Source of the DNA: an uncultured Lachnospiraceae bacterium
GTDB taxonomy: Bacteria > Bacillota > Clostridia > Lachnospirales > Lachnospiraceae
Assembly (NCBI GenBank): GCA_950097145.1
Contig: CATNCF010000015.1
Span: 1 to 59,117 of the forward strand
Reading direction: 5' to 3'
Length of the DNA stretch: 59,117 bases
Below, one piece after another: positions 39,053 through 48,274 of this stretch; position 1 is the first letter of the stretch; each line of letters begins with the position of its first letter. The notes beneath the pieces were generated by a model. It was not told where the DNA came from. It saw only the letters and a program-made list of their open reading frames with translations, and did no database searches. The position numbers and the translations under genes are program-made.

Positions 39053-40801
39053 TTACTCTACATCCAGAAGCGCTGGCAAGTCTTCTTCTCCTGTACGAAT
39101 CTTGACAACTTTTGCCACATCATATACAAAAATCTTGCCGTCTCCGATATGCCCTGTATAAAGAGTTTTTCTGGCTGCTTCAATTACTTTCTCTACTGGA
39201 ATATTTCCTACGATAATTTCCAGCTTTACTTTGGGCAGTAAGGTTGCATCCATTTCCACACCGCGGTATTTCTCGCCTGCTCCTCTCTGAATGCCGCAGC
39301 CCATAACCTGTGTTACTGTCATTCCGGTAACACCCAGTTCATTCATGGCCTTTCTGAGTTTGTCATAACGTGACAGCTTTGCGACAATAACCACTTTGTG
39401 CATTCCAGTGCTTTCTTTTGGAAGCGCAGAAACCACTTTCACCGCCGCATCCTTCTGCGCCTGCGATGCATTTTCATACTCCTCTGTTCCCAAATTTGTA
39501 TTTTCATTAATATCCATCGTCATTGTGTTAGATACATCCATAATACTGAATCCAGAATATGCGGAAGCAAGGCCATGTTCCACAGCATCCAGACCTGTAA
39601 TCTCCTCTTCCTCTGTAACACGCAGGCCCACAACCGCCCGGATGACAAAGAATGTGATGGTAATGCACACTGCCGCCCATGCCGCCACAGATACTACACC
39701 AAGAAGCTGCAGTCCAAGCTGATGGAAGCCGCCGCCATAAAACAGACCGTTTATCTCACTTTCTGGTGCAGATGAAGTCGCAAACAGACCTACTGCAATC
39801 GTTCCCCAGATACCATTCATCATATGAACTGCCACAGCCCCCACCGGATCATCTACATGAAGCTTATAATCCAAAAGCCAGACGCCAAATACCACTAACA
39901 ATCCTGCCACTGCTCCAATTATAACAGCTCCTAAAGCATCTGTCACATCACAAGGCGCAGTGATTGCCACCAATCCTGCCAGAGATGCATTTAAACACAT
40001 AGAAACATCCGGTTTTCCAAACTTTACCCAGGTAAATACCATACAAACTACCGTAGCGGCAGCAGGAGCAATTGTGGTTGTCAGGAAAATGGAGCCTAAT
40101 TGTGGAATGGTAGTGGCTGCCGCGCCGTTAAACCCATACCATCCAAACCAGAGGATAAAGCAGCCCAGGCAGCCCAGAGGCAGGTTATGTCCTGGAAAAG
40201 CATTTACTTTGGTAATCTTTCCCGCCTTATCTTTGGTAAACTTACCGATACGGGGGCCTAAAATTGCAGCGCCAATCAGTGCGGAGATTCCTCCCACCAT
40301 GTGGATCGCACAAGACCCGGCAAAATCATGGAATCCCTTCTGCGCCAGCCAGCCGCCGCCCCAGATCCAGTGCGCCTCAATCGGATAAATCAAGGCTGAA
40401 ATCACACCAGAATAAATACAATAGGACAAAAACTTTGTCCGCTCCGCCATAGCCCCTGATACAATAGTGGCAGTCGTTGCACAGAATACAAGATTAAATA
40501 CAAAATTTGAAAAATCAAAGTCTGCATAAGCTGTAAAAATGTCAAATCCTGGTTTTCCAATCAATCCTGCCATGTCTTCTCCTAACAGCAGAGAAAATCC
40601 AATCAGGATAAACACCACTGTTCCAATGCAGAAATCCATAAGGTTTTTCATCAGGATGTTTCCAGAGTTTTTTGCTCTGGTAAATCCTGCCTCTACCATG
40701 GCAAATCCCGCCTGCATCCAGAATACCAGTGCCGCGCCGATGAGAAACCAAATCCCAAAGGTATGCTCACTTACTAAGCTGATAATTGATTCTTGTGACA
40801 T
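39053..40801 (-). CDS. amt: Ammonium transporter fused to a C-terminal PII domain
   Basis: 582 residues. Residues about 10-405 are an 11-helix Amt channel (AGFAMVEAGFTRAKN at the first helix end, DFAGSCAIHMVGG, and the pore histidines in VHMMNGIWG). After a linker of about 60 residues a GlnB/PII domain follows (about 465-575: KVVIVAKLSRYDKLRKAMNE, LPKVKLEIIVGN, TGHIGDGKIFVYDVAKVVKI, the last matching the ATP-binding and C signatures). The usual PII uridylylation tyrosine region (RGAEY) reads RGVEMDA, so control is likely by ATP/ADP and 2-oxoglutarate binding only. Such fusions act as built-in gates of ammonium uptake. Leader has a terminator-like hairpin. Confidence 0.95.
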   Translation of the reverse strand: MSQESIISLVSEHTFGIWFLIGAALVFWMQAGFAMVEAGFTRAKNSGNILMKNLMDFCIGTVVFILIGFSLLLGEDMAGLIGKPGFDIFTAYADFDFSNFVFNLVFCATTATIVSGAMAERTKFLSYCIYSGVISALIYPIEAHWIWGGGWLAQKGFHDFAGSCAIHMVGGISALIGAAILGPRIGKFTKDKAGKITKVNAFPGHNLPLGCLGCFILWFGWYGFNGAAATTIPQLGSIFLTTTIAPAAATVVCMVFTWVKFGKPDVSMCLNASLAGLVAITAPCDVTDALGAVIIGAVAGLLVVFGVWLLDYKLHVDDPVGAVAVHMMNGIWGTIAVGLFATSSAPESEINGLFYGGGFHQLGLQLLGVVSVAAWAAVCITITFFVIRAVVGLRVTEEEEITGLDAVEHGLASAYSGFSIMDVSNTMTMDINENTNLGTEEYENASQAQKDAAVKVVSALPKESTGMHKVVIVAKLSRYDKLRKAMNELGVTGMTVTQVMGCGIQRGAGEKYRGVEMDATLLPKVKLEIIVGNIPVEKVIEAARKTLYTGHIGDGKIFVYDVAKVVKIRTGEEDLPALLDVE

Positions 40802-40827
40802 AAAAATTCCTCCCTTTTTATAAATAC

Positions 40828-40839
40828 CGGCATATGCCG
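40828..40839. repeat. Palindrome in the amt leader
   Basis: Perfect 12-bp palindrome CGGCATATGCCG between the leader hairpin and the ribosome binding site. It may be a small hairpin in RNA or a protein site. Confidence 0.4.
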
Positions 40840-40849
40840 TTCATAATAT

Positions 40850-40905
40850 AAAAAACGATACTTTTCCTGTGTTCCACAGCTTTGTGGTTCAGTAAAAGTA
40901 CCGTT
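40850..40905 (-). promoter_or_regulatory. Terminator-like leader hairpin (candidate attenuator) of amt
   Basis: Minus strand AACGGTACTTTT (40894-40905) pairs with AAAAGTATCGTT (40854-40865), 12 bp with one G-U, followed by six T. Its 28-base apical part forms a further hairpin CCAC-AAAGCT-GTGG. The six-base loop has A at place 1 and G at place 4, the pattern known for RNA sites of ANTAR antiterminators. It lies about 50 bases before the amt start codon (AAAGGGAGG then ATG). Confidence 0.65.
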
Positions 40906-41042
40906 TTCTTTTTTGTTCATAGTTTATTCATTTTAGGTTCAAAAAAGTTTCATGATACTAACACGAAAACTTCATTTCTTCGGCATATAATAAGAGCATG
41001 ACAAATGATAATTTCGGTAAACCATTATTTGAATAAACTTTT

Positions 41043-41121
41043 TCATAATAAATGCCAGGCGGCCAGTGCTGCTTGGCATCCTCCCTTTATACCGCCAGTT
41101 TTGTTAAAAAACTGGCGGTAT
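41043..41121 (-). terminator. Tandem hairpins downstream of glutamine synthetase
   Basis: First, a perfect 14-bp stem with a 5-base loop (41089-41121), with A/T at its inner end. Second, a longer imperfect hairpin ATGCCA...TGGCAT (41052-41079) followed on the minus strand by TTTATTATG. Both stand within 110 bases of the glnN stop. The rest of the 350-base gap before amt holds the amt leader and no gene that I can support. Confidence 0.65.
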
Positions 41122-41151
41122 TTATCTCTGCGGAATCTTTGATTCGCTCAA

Positions 41152-43266
41152 CTAAACTTCAAAAATCAAATCTCCATAGGATGGCATCGGCCACATATCT
41201 TTGTCTACAATCATTTCCAATTTATCAATGGGCGCGCGCAGCGCTTCCATTGCCGTTTTTACTTCATCACGATAGCAAATGGCCTGTTCCCTGCCCTCTT
41301 CCATAGCGGAAGCTTTCTCCGCAATCTCAGTCAAGTGCAGAAGCGCCGCTTTAGATTCTGCAAGAAGTGCAGAAACCTCTTTCAGCAAATCTGTCTGGGT
41401 ACTGACATCTGCATCACATGCGGATGTTACCGCATTGATAGAATTTGCCAGAGAAGTTGTATATTTAATAACTGCCGGAATAATCTGTTTGCCAGCCATG
41501 TCAATCATGGCACGGGCCTCAATATTAAGGGCTTTTGCATAATTTTCATATAAAATCTCTCCCCTGGATTCCAATTCTGCTCTGGTAAATACATTGAATT
41601 TTTCAAACAATGCAACAGCCTTTTCTGTGGTCAGCGCGGGAACTGCATCTACCAGATTCTTGATATTGGGAAGTCCCCGGCGTTCTGCTTCCTCAATCCA
41701 CTCATCAGAGTAGCCATTGCCATTAAATACAATGCGCTGATGGTCTGAAGCCTGTTTCTTGATAAGATCGTGAACTGCCTCTTCAAAATCATCTGCATTC
41801 TCCAAAATGTCACAGGCATCTGAAAACGCTTCTGCAACAATCGAATTCAATACCACATTGGGCGCTGCAATAGAATCATTGGAACCAACCATACGGAATT
41901 CAAACTTATTTCCGGTAAATGCAAACGGTGAGGTACGGTTCCTGTCTGTAGCATCCTTCATGAAATCCGGCAGGGATTTCACGCCAGTCTGAAGCACCTC
42001 GCCTTTCAGGCTTCTGGTAGCCTCGCCTGTGCTGATAAGCTGAGCCATTACATCCTGAAGCTGTTCTCCCAGATAAATGGAAATTATTGCAGGCGGAGCC
42101 TCGTTTGCTCCCAGTCTGTGATCATTTCCGGCATCCGCAGCAGATTCCCTGAGGATATCCGCATGTTTATCCACAGCCTTCAAGATACAGGTCAGAACCA
42201 AAAGGAATTGGATATTTTCATGAGGGGTTTTTCCCGGATCCAACAGATTAATGCCGTCGTCTGTGATAATAGACCAGTTATTATGTTTCCCGGAACCATT
42301 GACTCCCGCAAAGGGTTTCTCGTGGAGCAGACAGCGCAGTCCATGGCGTCCCGCCACCTTTTTCAAAGTCTCCATTACCAACTGGTTATGATCAACAGCT
42401 ATATTCACCTCTGCATAAATGGGAGCCAGCTCGTGCTGTGCTGGAGCAACTTCATTATGCTGGGTCTTTGCACTGACCCCAAGCTTCCAGAGTTCTTTGT
42501 TCACATCCCGCATATAGGCTGCAATACGCTCCCTGATAGCCCCAAAATAGTGATCATCCAATTCCTGTCCTTTGGGAGGCATAGCCCCGAACAACGTACG
42601 TCCGGTAAAAATCAAATCTTTTCTCTTTAAATATTTTTCGCGGTCAACCAGGAAATATTCCTGCTCTGCGCCTACGGATGGGGTTACGTGTTTCGAAGTG
42701 GTGTTTCCAAACAGACGCAGCAGACGCAGGGACTGTTCATTGATTGCCTCCATGGAACGAAGAAGAGGTGTTTTCTGGTCTAATGATTCTCCAGTGTAAG
42801 AACAAAACGCTGTGGGAATACAGAGTGTTGCGCCTGCTGCATCCTGCCTTACAAATGCCGGCGACGTGCAGTCCCAGGCTGTATATCCTCTGGCCTCAAA
42901 AGTTGCACGCAAACCGCCTGACGGGAACGAAGATGCGTCCGGTTCCCCCTTAATCAGCTCTTTTCCAGAAAAACTCATAAGAACTTTCCCATTTTGCATG
43001 GGCGCTGTGATAAAGGAATCATGCTTTTCTGCAGTGAATCCTGTCAGAGGCTGAAACCAGTGGGTGTAATGGGTCGCCCCTTTTTCAATTGCCCATTCCT
43101 TCATCTCATGCGCCACCACATCTGCCGTTTCCAAATCCAATTCCCTGTCTTCCTGGATGACTTCTTTTAATTTCTTATAAACCTTTTTCGGCAGACGTTC
43201 CTGCATCACAGCATCATTAAATACGTTTTCACCGAAAATCTCTGCTACGTTGAAATAATCACTCAT
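41152..43266 (-). CDS. glnN: Glutamine synthetase, type III
   Basis: 704 residues from the ATG at 43266 (AAAGGATG upstream), the usual size of GSIII (GlnN). Family marks: [33 protein letters not shown] (metal-binding glutamates), [37 protein letters not shown] and [20 protein letters not shown]. It makes glutamine from glutamate, ammonia and ATP and so takes up the ammonium brought in by the neighbouring Amt-PII. Its leader of about 170 bases holds a terminator-like hairpin, so expression is likely controlled by attenuation. Confidence 0.96.
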   Translation of the reverse strand: MSDYFNVAEIFGENVFNDAVMQERLPKKVYKKLKEVIQEDRELDLETADVVAHEMKEWAIEKGATHYTHWFQPLTGFTAEKHDSFITAPMQNGKVLMSFSGKELIKGEPDASSFPSGGLRATFEARGYTAWDCTSPAFVRQDAAGATLCIPTAFCSYTGESLDQKTPLLRSMEAINEQSLRLLRLFGNTTSKHVTPSVGAEQEYFLVDREKYLKRKDLIFTGRTLFGAMPPKGQELDDHYFGAIRERIAAYMRDVNKELWKLGVSAKTQHNEVAPAQHELAPIYAEVNIAVDHNQLVMETLKKVAGRHGLRCLLHEKPFAGVNGSGKHNNWSIITDDGINLLDPGKTPHENIQFLLVLTCILKAVDKHADILRESAADAGNDHRLGANEAPPAIISIYLGEQLQDVMAQLISTGEATRSLKGEVLQTGVKSLPDFMKDATDRNRTSPFAFTGNKFEFRMVGSNDSIAAPNVVLNSIVAEAFSDACDILENADDFEEAVHDLIKKQASDHQRIVFNGNGYSDEWIEEAERRGLPNIKNLVDAVPALTTEKAVALFEKFNVFTRAELESRGEILYENYAKALNIEARAMIDMAGKQIIPAVIKYTTSLANSINAVTSACDADVSTQTDLLKEVSALLAESKAALLHLTEIAEKASAMEEGREQAICYRDEVKTAMEALRAPIDKLEMIVDKDMWPMPSYGDLIFEV

Positions 43267-43385
43267 ATTTTCTACATCCTTTCTCACATGCACGCCTTAC
43301 TTATGTAGGAATACCCCCGGAAAAATCCCGCTGGCGGGCTCCTGCTCCAGGGCTTTTATCTTAAAAAACTTCCTTTGAGATAAAA

Positions 43386-43416
43386 AAGGGCATTCCAAGC
43401 CTCTTGGAACGCCCTT
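43386..43416 (-). promoter_or_regulatory. Terminator-like leader hairpin (candidate attenuator) of glnN
   Basis: Minus strand AAGGGC-G-TTCCAAG, loop AGG, CTTGGAA-T-GCCCTT, followed by six T (43382-43387). It lies about 25 bases after the expected start of transcription and 120 bases before the glnN ATG. Further hairpins follow in the leader (TTTTATCT/AGATAAAA, and CCCG-CCAG-CGGG followed by ATTTTT near 43325-43337), so alternative folds are possible. The 309-base gap between fba and glnN holds this leader and the promoter. Confidence 0.65.
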
Positions 43417-43445
43417 GTTCTACATGTTTGTTTTCTGTTGCTAAT

Positions 43446-43474
43446 AAGATACTCTAAAACTTTCCAAAATGCAA
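43446..43474 (-). promoter_or_regulatory. Probable promoter of glnN
   Basis: Minus strand TTGCAT (43469-43474), 17-base spacer, TATCTT (43446-43451). Both elements deviate from consensus by two bases. Confidence 0.5.
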
Positions 43475-43575
43475 TAGAAATTTTAGAAAAATTTTATTTT
43501 TTGCTATTTCCAACAAATTTCAATCATTTTACTCTTATTTTTCTTAAAAATTTACAAGAAGGAATCCTGCAAAAT

Positions 43576-44442
43576 TTATTCTGCTTTTCCAACAGAACCA
43601 AATAATTCCATCTTCTCTTTTACAGTGGCCTTGATTGCCTCAGCGCCAGGAGCCAAAAGTTTTCTGGGATCGAAGCCCTTGCCTTCCTGATCTTTGCCCG
43701 CCTCAATATATTTCCTGGTAGCCTCTGCAAAGGAAAGCTGGCACTCTGTATTCACATTGATCTTAGCTACGCCAAGAGAGATTGCCTTCTTAATCATATC
43801 CTCAGGAATTCCGGTACCTCCATGGAGTACCAGAGGCATTTCTCCTGTTTTCTGCTGAACAGCATCCAAAGTCTCAAAGCTTAATCCTGCCCAGTTGTCT
43901 GGATATTTCCCGTGAATGTTGCCGATGCCTGCCGCCAGCATATCCACGCCCAAGTCTGCAATTGCCTTGCACTCATCGGGATCTGCGCATTCCCCTGCAC
44001 CTACTACTCCGTCTTCTTCTCCGCCGATGGAGCCTACTTCAGCTTCAATGGACATACCTTTCTCATGAGCAATCTTAACAAGCTCCGTGGTCTTTGCCAC
44101 ATTCTCGTCGATGGGATAGTGGGAACCGTCAAACATAATAGAAGAAAATCCTGCTTCCACACATTTCAAACATCCTTCATAACTGCCATGATCCAGATGC
44201 AGCGCAACGGGAACGGTAATATTCAGTTCTTCCATCATACCGTTTACCATACCTACCACCGTCTTATATCCAGTCATGTATTTCCCTGCTCCCTCAGAAA
44301 CTCCCAGGATTACCGGAGACTTTAATTCCTGTGCAGTTAATAAGATGGACTTGGTCCACTCCAGATTGTTAATGTTGAACTGTCCAACAGCATAATGTCC
44401 TGCTTTTGCTTTCTGTAACATTTCTTTTGCAGATACTAACAT
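43576..44442 (-). CDS. fba: Class II fructose-1,6-bisphosphate aldolase
   Basis: 288 residues, the usual size of the Firmicute class II enzyme. Zinc and active-site motifs: VALHLDHG (His-Asp-His, about 80-87), EAEVGSIGGEEDG (catalytic loop), GIGNIHGKYP and VLHGGTGIPEDMIKKAI, then KINVNTECQ for phosphate binding. It cleaves fructose 1,6-bisphosphate in glycolysis. Standalone gene between the nitrogen block and the ftsH cluster; the 150 bases upstream show no clear promoter to me. Confidence 0.97.
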   Translation of the reverse strand: MLVSAKEMLQKAKAGHYAVGQFNINNLEWTKSILLTAQELKSPVILGVSEGAGKYMTGYKTVVGMVNGMMEELNITVPVALHLDHGSYEGCLKCVEAGFSSIMFDGSHYPIDENVAKTTELVKIAHEKGMSIEAEVGSIGGEEDGVVGAGECADPDECKAIADLGVDMLAAGIGNIHGKYPDNWAGLSFETLDAVQQKTGEMPLVLHGGTGIPEDMIKKAISLGVAKINVNTECQLSFAEATRKYIEAGKDQEGKGFDPRKLLAPGAEAIKATVKEKMELFGSVGKAE

Positions 44443-44590
44443 TTCTTTTCCTCCATTTCTGTTTCCTGCTCCACCGCAGAAAACCTGTCCATAATTTCAT
44501 ACTATCATTTTCCAGAGAGATGAAGCTCTCACCTGACATATAGTTTACCCTATTTTTTCCAAAAAGAAAAGTATTTTCTAGAAGAAATTA

Positions 44591-45505
44591 TCAATCATCC
44601 GGCAGAAACTTCACTCCTGGCCTTACCATAATCTCCACAGCCTGCTTCCTGTTACAGATACAAACTTCTGTATGGCTTCCGCCATACTCTCCGTCCAGCG
44701 TCCAGGAAATACTTTCCAGAGATTCTATGTGGATGCGGTCTGTTTTAAAGGTATAGATCAGCTCCGTATCGTCAATAAGATTGGTAAGGCTTGCAATAAT
44801 TGCATTCAGCTCTATGGGATTTTTCGGCATCTTCACCAGGGTTACTTCAAACATTCCGTCATCCAGCTTCACATTTTTCCCTGTAATGTTTTTAAATCCC
44901 CCTGCAGAAGTAGAATTTGTAACCATTCCATAGATAAATTCATCCTCTATCTCCTGGCCGCCCACCGTAATTTTCAGGTGGAACGACTGAATCGAGGCAA
45001 TCCGCTTGACCCCTTCCAGAAGATATGCAAGATGCCCGATCCTGTTTTTCAAATCCTGGCTTGTGGCATAGGAAACATCCGTAAACAGCCCAAAAGCTGC
45101 AATATACACAAAATATTCCCCATTAAAACTTCCCACGTCACAGGCAAAAGGCGTTCCTTTCACCGCCACAAGAGCAGCCTTATCCATGTTCTTGGGTATT
45201 CTCAGAGATCCTGCAAAATCATTCGTGCTTCCCGATGGAATGTAGCCGATTGGCACTCGTGCCTGTCGTTTCATCATCCCGCTCACTACTTCATCTAATG
45301 TACCATCTCCGCCGCTGCACACCACCAGTTCGTATCTGCCAGCTTCCTGCTGTATCAGATCCATAGCGTCCTGTGGCTGCTGGGTGGGATAAACAGTCAC
45401 TTCATATCCAGATTTTACAAACTGGTCCACAATACTCAGCAGCCTGTTTTTAATCTGCCCTTTTCCAGAAAAGGGGTTAAACACAAATAAAAGCTTTTTC
45501 TTCAT
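44591..45505 (-). CDS. Diacylglycerol/lipid kinase family protein (YegS/BmrU/DgkB type)
   Basis: 304 residues. It opens KKLLFVFNPFSGKGQIKNRL, has the kinase ATP motif VVCSGGDGTLDEVVSGM (about 60-76), GYIPSGSTNDFAGSLRIP and the C-terminal LDGEYGG stretch of the DAGK_cat/LCB5 family. Such enzymes phosphorylate diacylglycerol for lipid recycling or lipoteichoic acid turnover. It is 7 bases after whiA and probably the last gene of the ftsH cluster. Confidence 0.9.
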   Translation of the reverse strand: MKKKLLFVFNPFSGKGQIKNRLLSIVDQFVKSGYEVTVYPTQQPQDAMDLIQQEAGRYELVVCSGGDGTLDEVVSGMMKRQARVPIGYIPSGSTNDFAGSLRIPKNMDKAALVAVKGTPFACDVGSFNGEYFVYIAAFGLFTDVSYATSQDLKNRIGHLAYLLEGVKRIASIQSFHLKITVGGQEIEDEFIYGMVTNSTSAGGFKNITGKNVKLDDGMFEVTLVKMPKNPIELNAIIASLTNLIDDTELIYTFKTDRIHIESLESISWTLDGEYGGSHTEVCICNRKQAVEIMVRPGVKFLPDD

Positions 45506-45512
45506 CCCTGGC

Positions 45513-46466
45513 TCACCTCTTTTTTGCTTCTCTCAGTTCGTCCGCCATCATGCACAACCTGCGGAGCCGGTGGTTGACCCCGGACTTTCCAACCGGAGGG
45601 TCCAAAAACATTCCCAATTCCTTTAATGCCGCCTGTGGATACTGCAGGCGCAGCAATGCAATTTCTCTCAAATTATCCGGCAGACTTTCCAGTCCCCGCT
45701 GGGATTTTATGTAATTAATATCTTCTACCTGTTTTACAGCAGCGCTGACTGTTTTATTAATGTTTGCCGTTTCACAGTTTACCTGGCGGTTTACAGAATT
45801 ACGCATCTCTTTTAAAATACGTACATTTTCCAGGTTAAGCAGTGCCACATGGGCCTCCATAATATTCAGCATATCCACAATCTGGGCTCCTTCTTTCAGG
45901 TATACCACATGATTTTTCTTCCGCTTTACAATCTTTGCGTCCATTTCAAAAGCATTGATCAGTTCCTGAAGCTGCCTGGCACGTTCCTCTCCTGTACAGA
46001 CAATTTCAAAATGATAAGACTTCTCCGGATCGCTCATGGAACCTGCGCTTAAAAATGCTCCCCGGATAAATGCCCTGCGGCAGCAGGAGTTCTGCACCAA
46101 TAAGCCATTTGCCAAACCGCTTCCCCGGATATTTTCTCCCTGTTCATTTTCCCATTTTACTGCCTGCAGAACCCTTCGGACTTCTTCTGGCTCTTTCAGG
46201 GAAATTACAAAAATTCTGCTTTTGTGAAGATAAACATTCTGACGCACAGCAATGCTTACACTGGCATGAAAGGTCTTACGCATTAAAATAAAATACTTCC
46301 GGGCAAGGGAGATGTTTTCCGTATAAACGCTAAGCTGTTTTCCTTCCTTATATTCCTCCAGTTTTCCTGTAAAACTTAAAATAGCTGCAATTTCAGCAAT
46401 CTGACAGTGCCTGCTTTTATGAAACTGTCGTGACAGTTCCTCCTTCACTTCGCCTGAAAACGACAT
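45513..46466 (-). CDS. whiA: WhiA-type DNA-binding protein
   Basis: 317 residues with the LAGLIDADG-like N-terminal domain (FSGEVKEELSRQF at the start, RAFIRGAFLSAGSMSDPEKSYHFEI near 130-155) and the C-terminal helix-turn-helix (LRYPQAALKELGMFLD, then VNHRLRRLCMMADEL, allowing for the LQYP reading here). WhiA affects chromosome segregation and division in Firmicutes and sporulation in Actinobacteria. It follows rapZ directly (16 bases). Confidence 0.96.
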   Translation of the reverse strand: MSFSGEVKEELSRQFHKSRHCQIAEIAAILSFTGKLEEYKEGKQLSVYTENISLARKYFILMRKTFHASVSIAVRQNVYLHKSRIFVISLKEPEEVRRVLQAVKWENEQGENIRGSGLANGLLVQNSCCRRAFIRGAFLSAGSMSDPEKSYHFEIVCTGEERARQLQELINAFEMDAKIVKRKKNHVVYLKEGAQIVDMLNIMEAHVALLNLENVRILKEMRNSVNRQVNCETANINKTVSAAVKQVEDINYIKSQRGLESLPDNLREIALLRLQYPQAALKELGMFLDPPVGKSGVNHRLRRLCMMADELREAKKR

Positions 46467-46481
46467 TTTTCCCTCCCAGCC

Positions 46482-47363
46482 CTACTTATTGCGGAGCGCA
46501 TCCTTGTGAATATCCCTGTGCTCGATTTTAAGTCCGTACTCTCTTTGATGTGAAAGCCGCTGATACAGTGCATTGGCAAGAGTCACAGAACGGTGTTTGC
46601 CCCCCGTACACCCAATTGCTATCACAAGCTGGGTTTTTCCTTCTGTTATATAGTTGGGAATCAAAAATTTTACCATATCTTCCAGCTTATCCAAAAACTC
46701 ACCGGCTTCCCCAAACTGCATCACATATTCCTGGATCTCCCGGTCATTTCCAGTTTTTGCCCGCAGTCCCTCCACATAATATGGATTGGGCAAAAACCGC
46801 ACGTCAAATACCAAATCTGAATCTGTGGGAATGCCATATTTAAATCCAAAGGAAACAATTGTTATAAACAGATTCTTATAATCCTGGTTCTGAACAAAGA
46901 TTTTTTCCAGTTCCGCTTTTAATTCCCGGGTCAGCATATTACTGGTATCCACAATAAAATCCGCCTGATTCTTTAGAAATTCCAGACGTCTGCGCTCTTC
47001 GCAGATTCCTTTGTCCACACGCTCGCTTCCCGCCAGTGGATGTGTGCGCCTGGTTTCCTTATACCGCTTCACCAGCACCTCATCTGCAGAATCCAGATAG
47101 AGAATCTCAAAGGCTTTTCCGCTCTGATTTAAACCGTCCAGTACTTTCTGCAGTTCCTTTAACGACTGGCCGCTTCGGATATCCACGCCTACCGCAACCT
47201 TCTGCAGCTCAGAGTCCTGTTGATCTGCAAGTTCCGCAAACTTGTCAATCAGGGCAATGGGCAGGTTGTCCACGCAGAAGTAGCCAAAGTCTTCCATCAT
47301 TTTTAATGCCGTGCTTTTTCCTGCACCGGACATTCCTGTCAAAATTACAAATTTCACTGACAT
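46482..47363 (-). CDS. rapZ: RNase adapter/nucleotide-binding protein RapZ (YvcJ)
   Basis: 293 residues. Walker A GMSGAGKSTALKM near the N-terminus, Walker B-like EILYLDSADEVLVKRY near 85-100, then the C-terminal domain FGFKYGIPTDSDLVFDVRFL and IGCTGGKHRSVTLANAL typical of the family. In E. coli it controls glmS by small-RNA decay; in Firmicutes (YvcJ) it is linked to competence and cell-wall precursor control. In Bacillus the next gene is yvcK; here whiA follows at once. Confidence 0.95.
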   Translation of the reverse strand: MSVKFVILTGMSGAGKSTALKMMEDFGYFCVDNLPIALIDKFAELADQQDSELQKVAVGVDIRSGQSLKELQKVLDGLNQSGKAFEILYLDSADEVLVKRYKETRRTHPLAGSERVDKGICEERRRLEFLKNQADFIVDTSNMLTRELKAELEKIFVQNQDYKNLFITIVSFGFKYGIPTDSDLVFDVRFLPNPYYVEGLRAKTGNDREIQEYVMQFGEAGEFLDKLEDMVKFLIPNYITEGKTQLVIAIGCTGGKHRSVTLANALYQRLSHQREYGLKIEHRDIHKDALRNK

Positions 47364-47370
47364 CCTCCTC

Positions 47371-48273
47371 TCAAAAATTTCCCAGAAACCGCACCTCCGT
47401 TTCCAGTCTTACACCAGAATTTGCTTCCACTTTATCCTGTATCTGCCGGATCAATTCACTGAGTTCTGCCGCAGTGGCGCTTCCTCTGTTAATGACAAAC
47501 CCACAGTGCTTTTCCGAAACCTGGGCGTCTCCCACCTGGAATCCTCTAAGTCCTGCATCTTCGATCAGCTTTCCGGCAAAATATCCCTCTGGCCGCTTAA
47601 ACGTGCTCCCAGCGCTGGCATATTCCAGAGGCTGCTTTTTTAAGCGCTGGCAGCGCAGCTTTTCCATCTGTTCCTGAATTTTAACAGGATCTCCGGGATT
47701 TAATGCCAGCTCTGTATCTAATACAATATAACCATTTTCTGGGATACAACTGTGACGGTAACCTAACTGTAATTCTTCTAACGACAATTTCTGTTCCCGC
47801 CCCTCCATGGTCAGAACTGTCACACTTTTCACAATCTGTTTCATTTCACCGCCGTAAGCGCCTGCATTCATCACTACCGCACCTCCTATGGTGCCTGGTA
47901 TCCCTGAAGCAAATTCCATTCCAGTGAGTCCATGGGCCGCTGCAAATCTTGCCACAGCGGACAGCATGGCTCCAGCCTCCGCTTTTACCACACTGCCCTT
48001 TACCTGCATCTGAGACGTTTCTCTCCCCAGTTCTATCACCAAGCCGGTAATTCCTTTATCGCCTACCAGAAGATTGCTTCCGTTTCCAATGACAAGCCAG
48101 GGGATTCCATACATTTTGCACAGAGCGAGTATTTCTGCAATCTGTGTCCGTTTGGGACGGACATAGTACTCTGCCGGCCCCCCTGCCCGGAATGTGGTAT
48201 GGCGGCTCATATTCTCCTGTATCAGGCATTGTTCTGTTATTTTCTGTAGACCTTTTAAAAATGATTCATTCAC
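47371..48273 (-). CDS. murB: UDP-N-acetylenolpyruvoylglucosamine reductase
   Basis: 300 residues, FAD-dependent, second step of UDP-MurNAc formation. Motifs: NMSRHTTFRAGGPAEYYV at the FAD domain start, VIGNGSNLLVGDKGI (about 60-75), FASGIPGTIGGAVVMNAGAY (about 115-135), YRHSCIPENG, ASAGSTFKRPEGYFAGKLI (catalytic Ser region) and the C-terminal SGVRLETEVRFLG. Normal length of the type II enzyme. Part of the collinear cluster with rapZ and the aminopeptidase. Confidence 0.97.
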   Translation of the reverse strand: MNESFLKGLQKITEQCLIQENMSRHTTFRAGGPAEYYVRPKRTQIAEILALCKMYGIPWLVIGNGSNLLVGDKGITGLVIELGRETSQMQVKGSVVKAEAGAMLSAVARFAAAHGLTGMEFASGIPGTIGGAVVMNAGAYGGEMKQIVKSVTVLTMEGREQKLSLEELQLGYRHSCIPENGYIVLDTELALNPGDPVKIQEQMEKLRCQRLKKQPLEYASAGSTFKRPEGYFAGKLIEDAGLRGFQVGDAQVSEKHCGFVINRGSATAAELSELIRQIQDKVEANSGVRLETEVRFLGNF

Positions 48274-48274
48274 A

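Noticed and set aside
40962-41069. Small plus-RBS reading frame of about 35 codons on the minus strand between glnN and amt
   Set aside because: AAAGGGAGG touches the ATG with no spacing, and the frame runs through a terminator hairpin; no resemblance to a known peptide.
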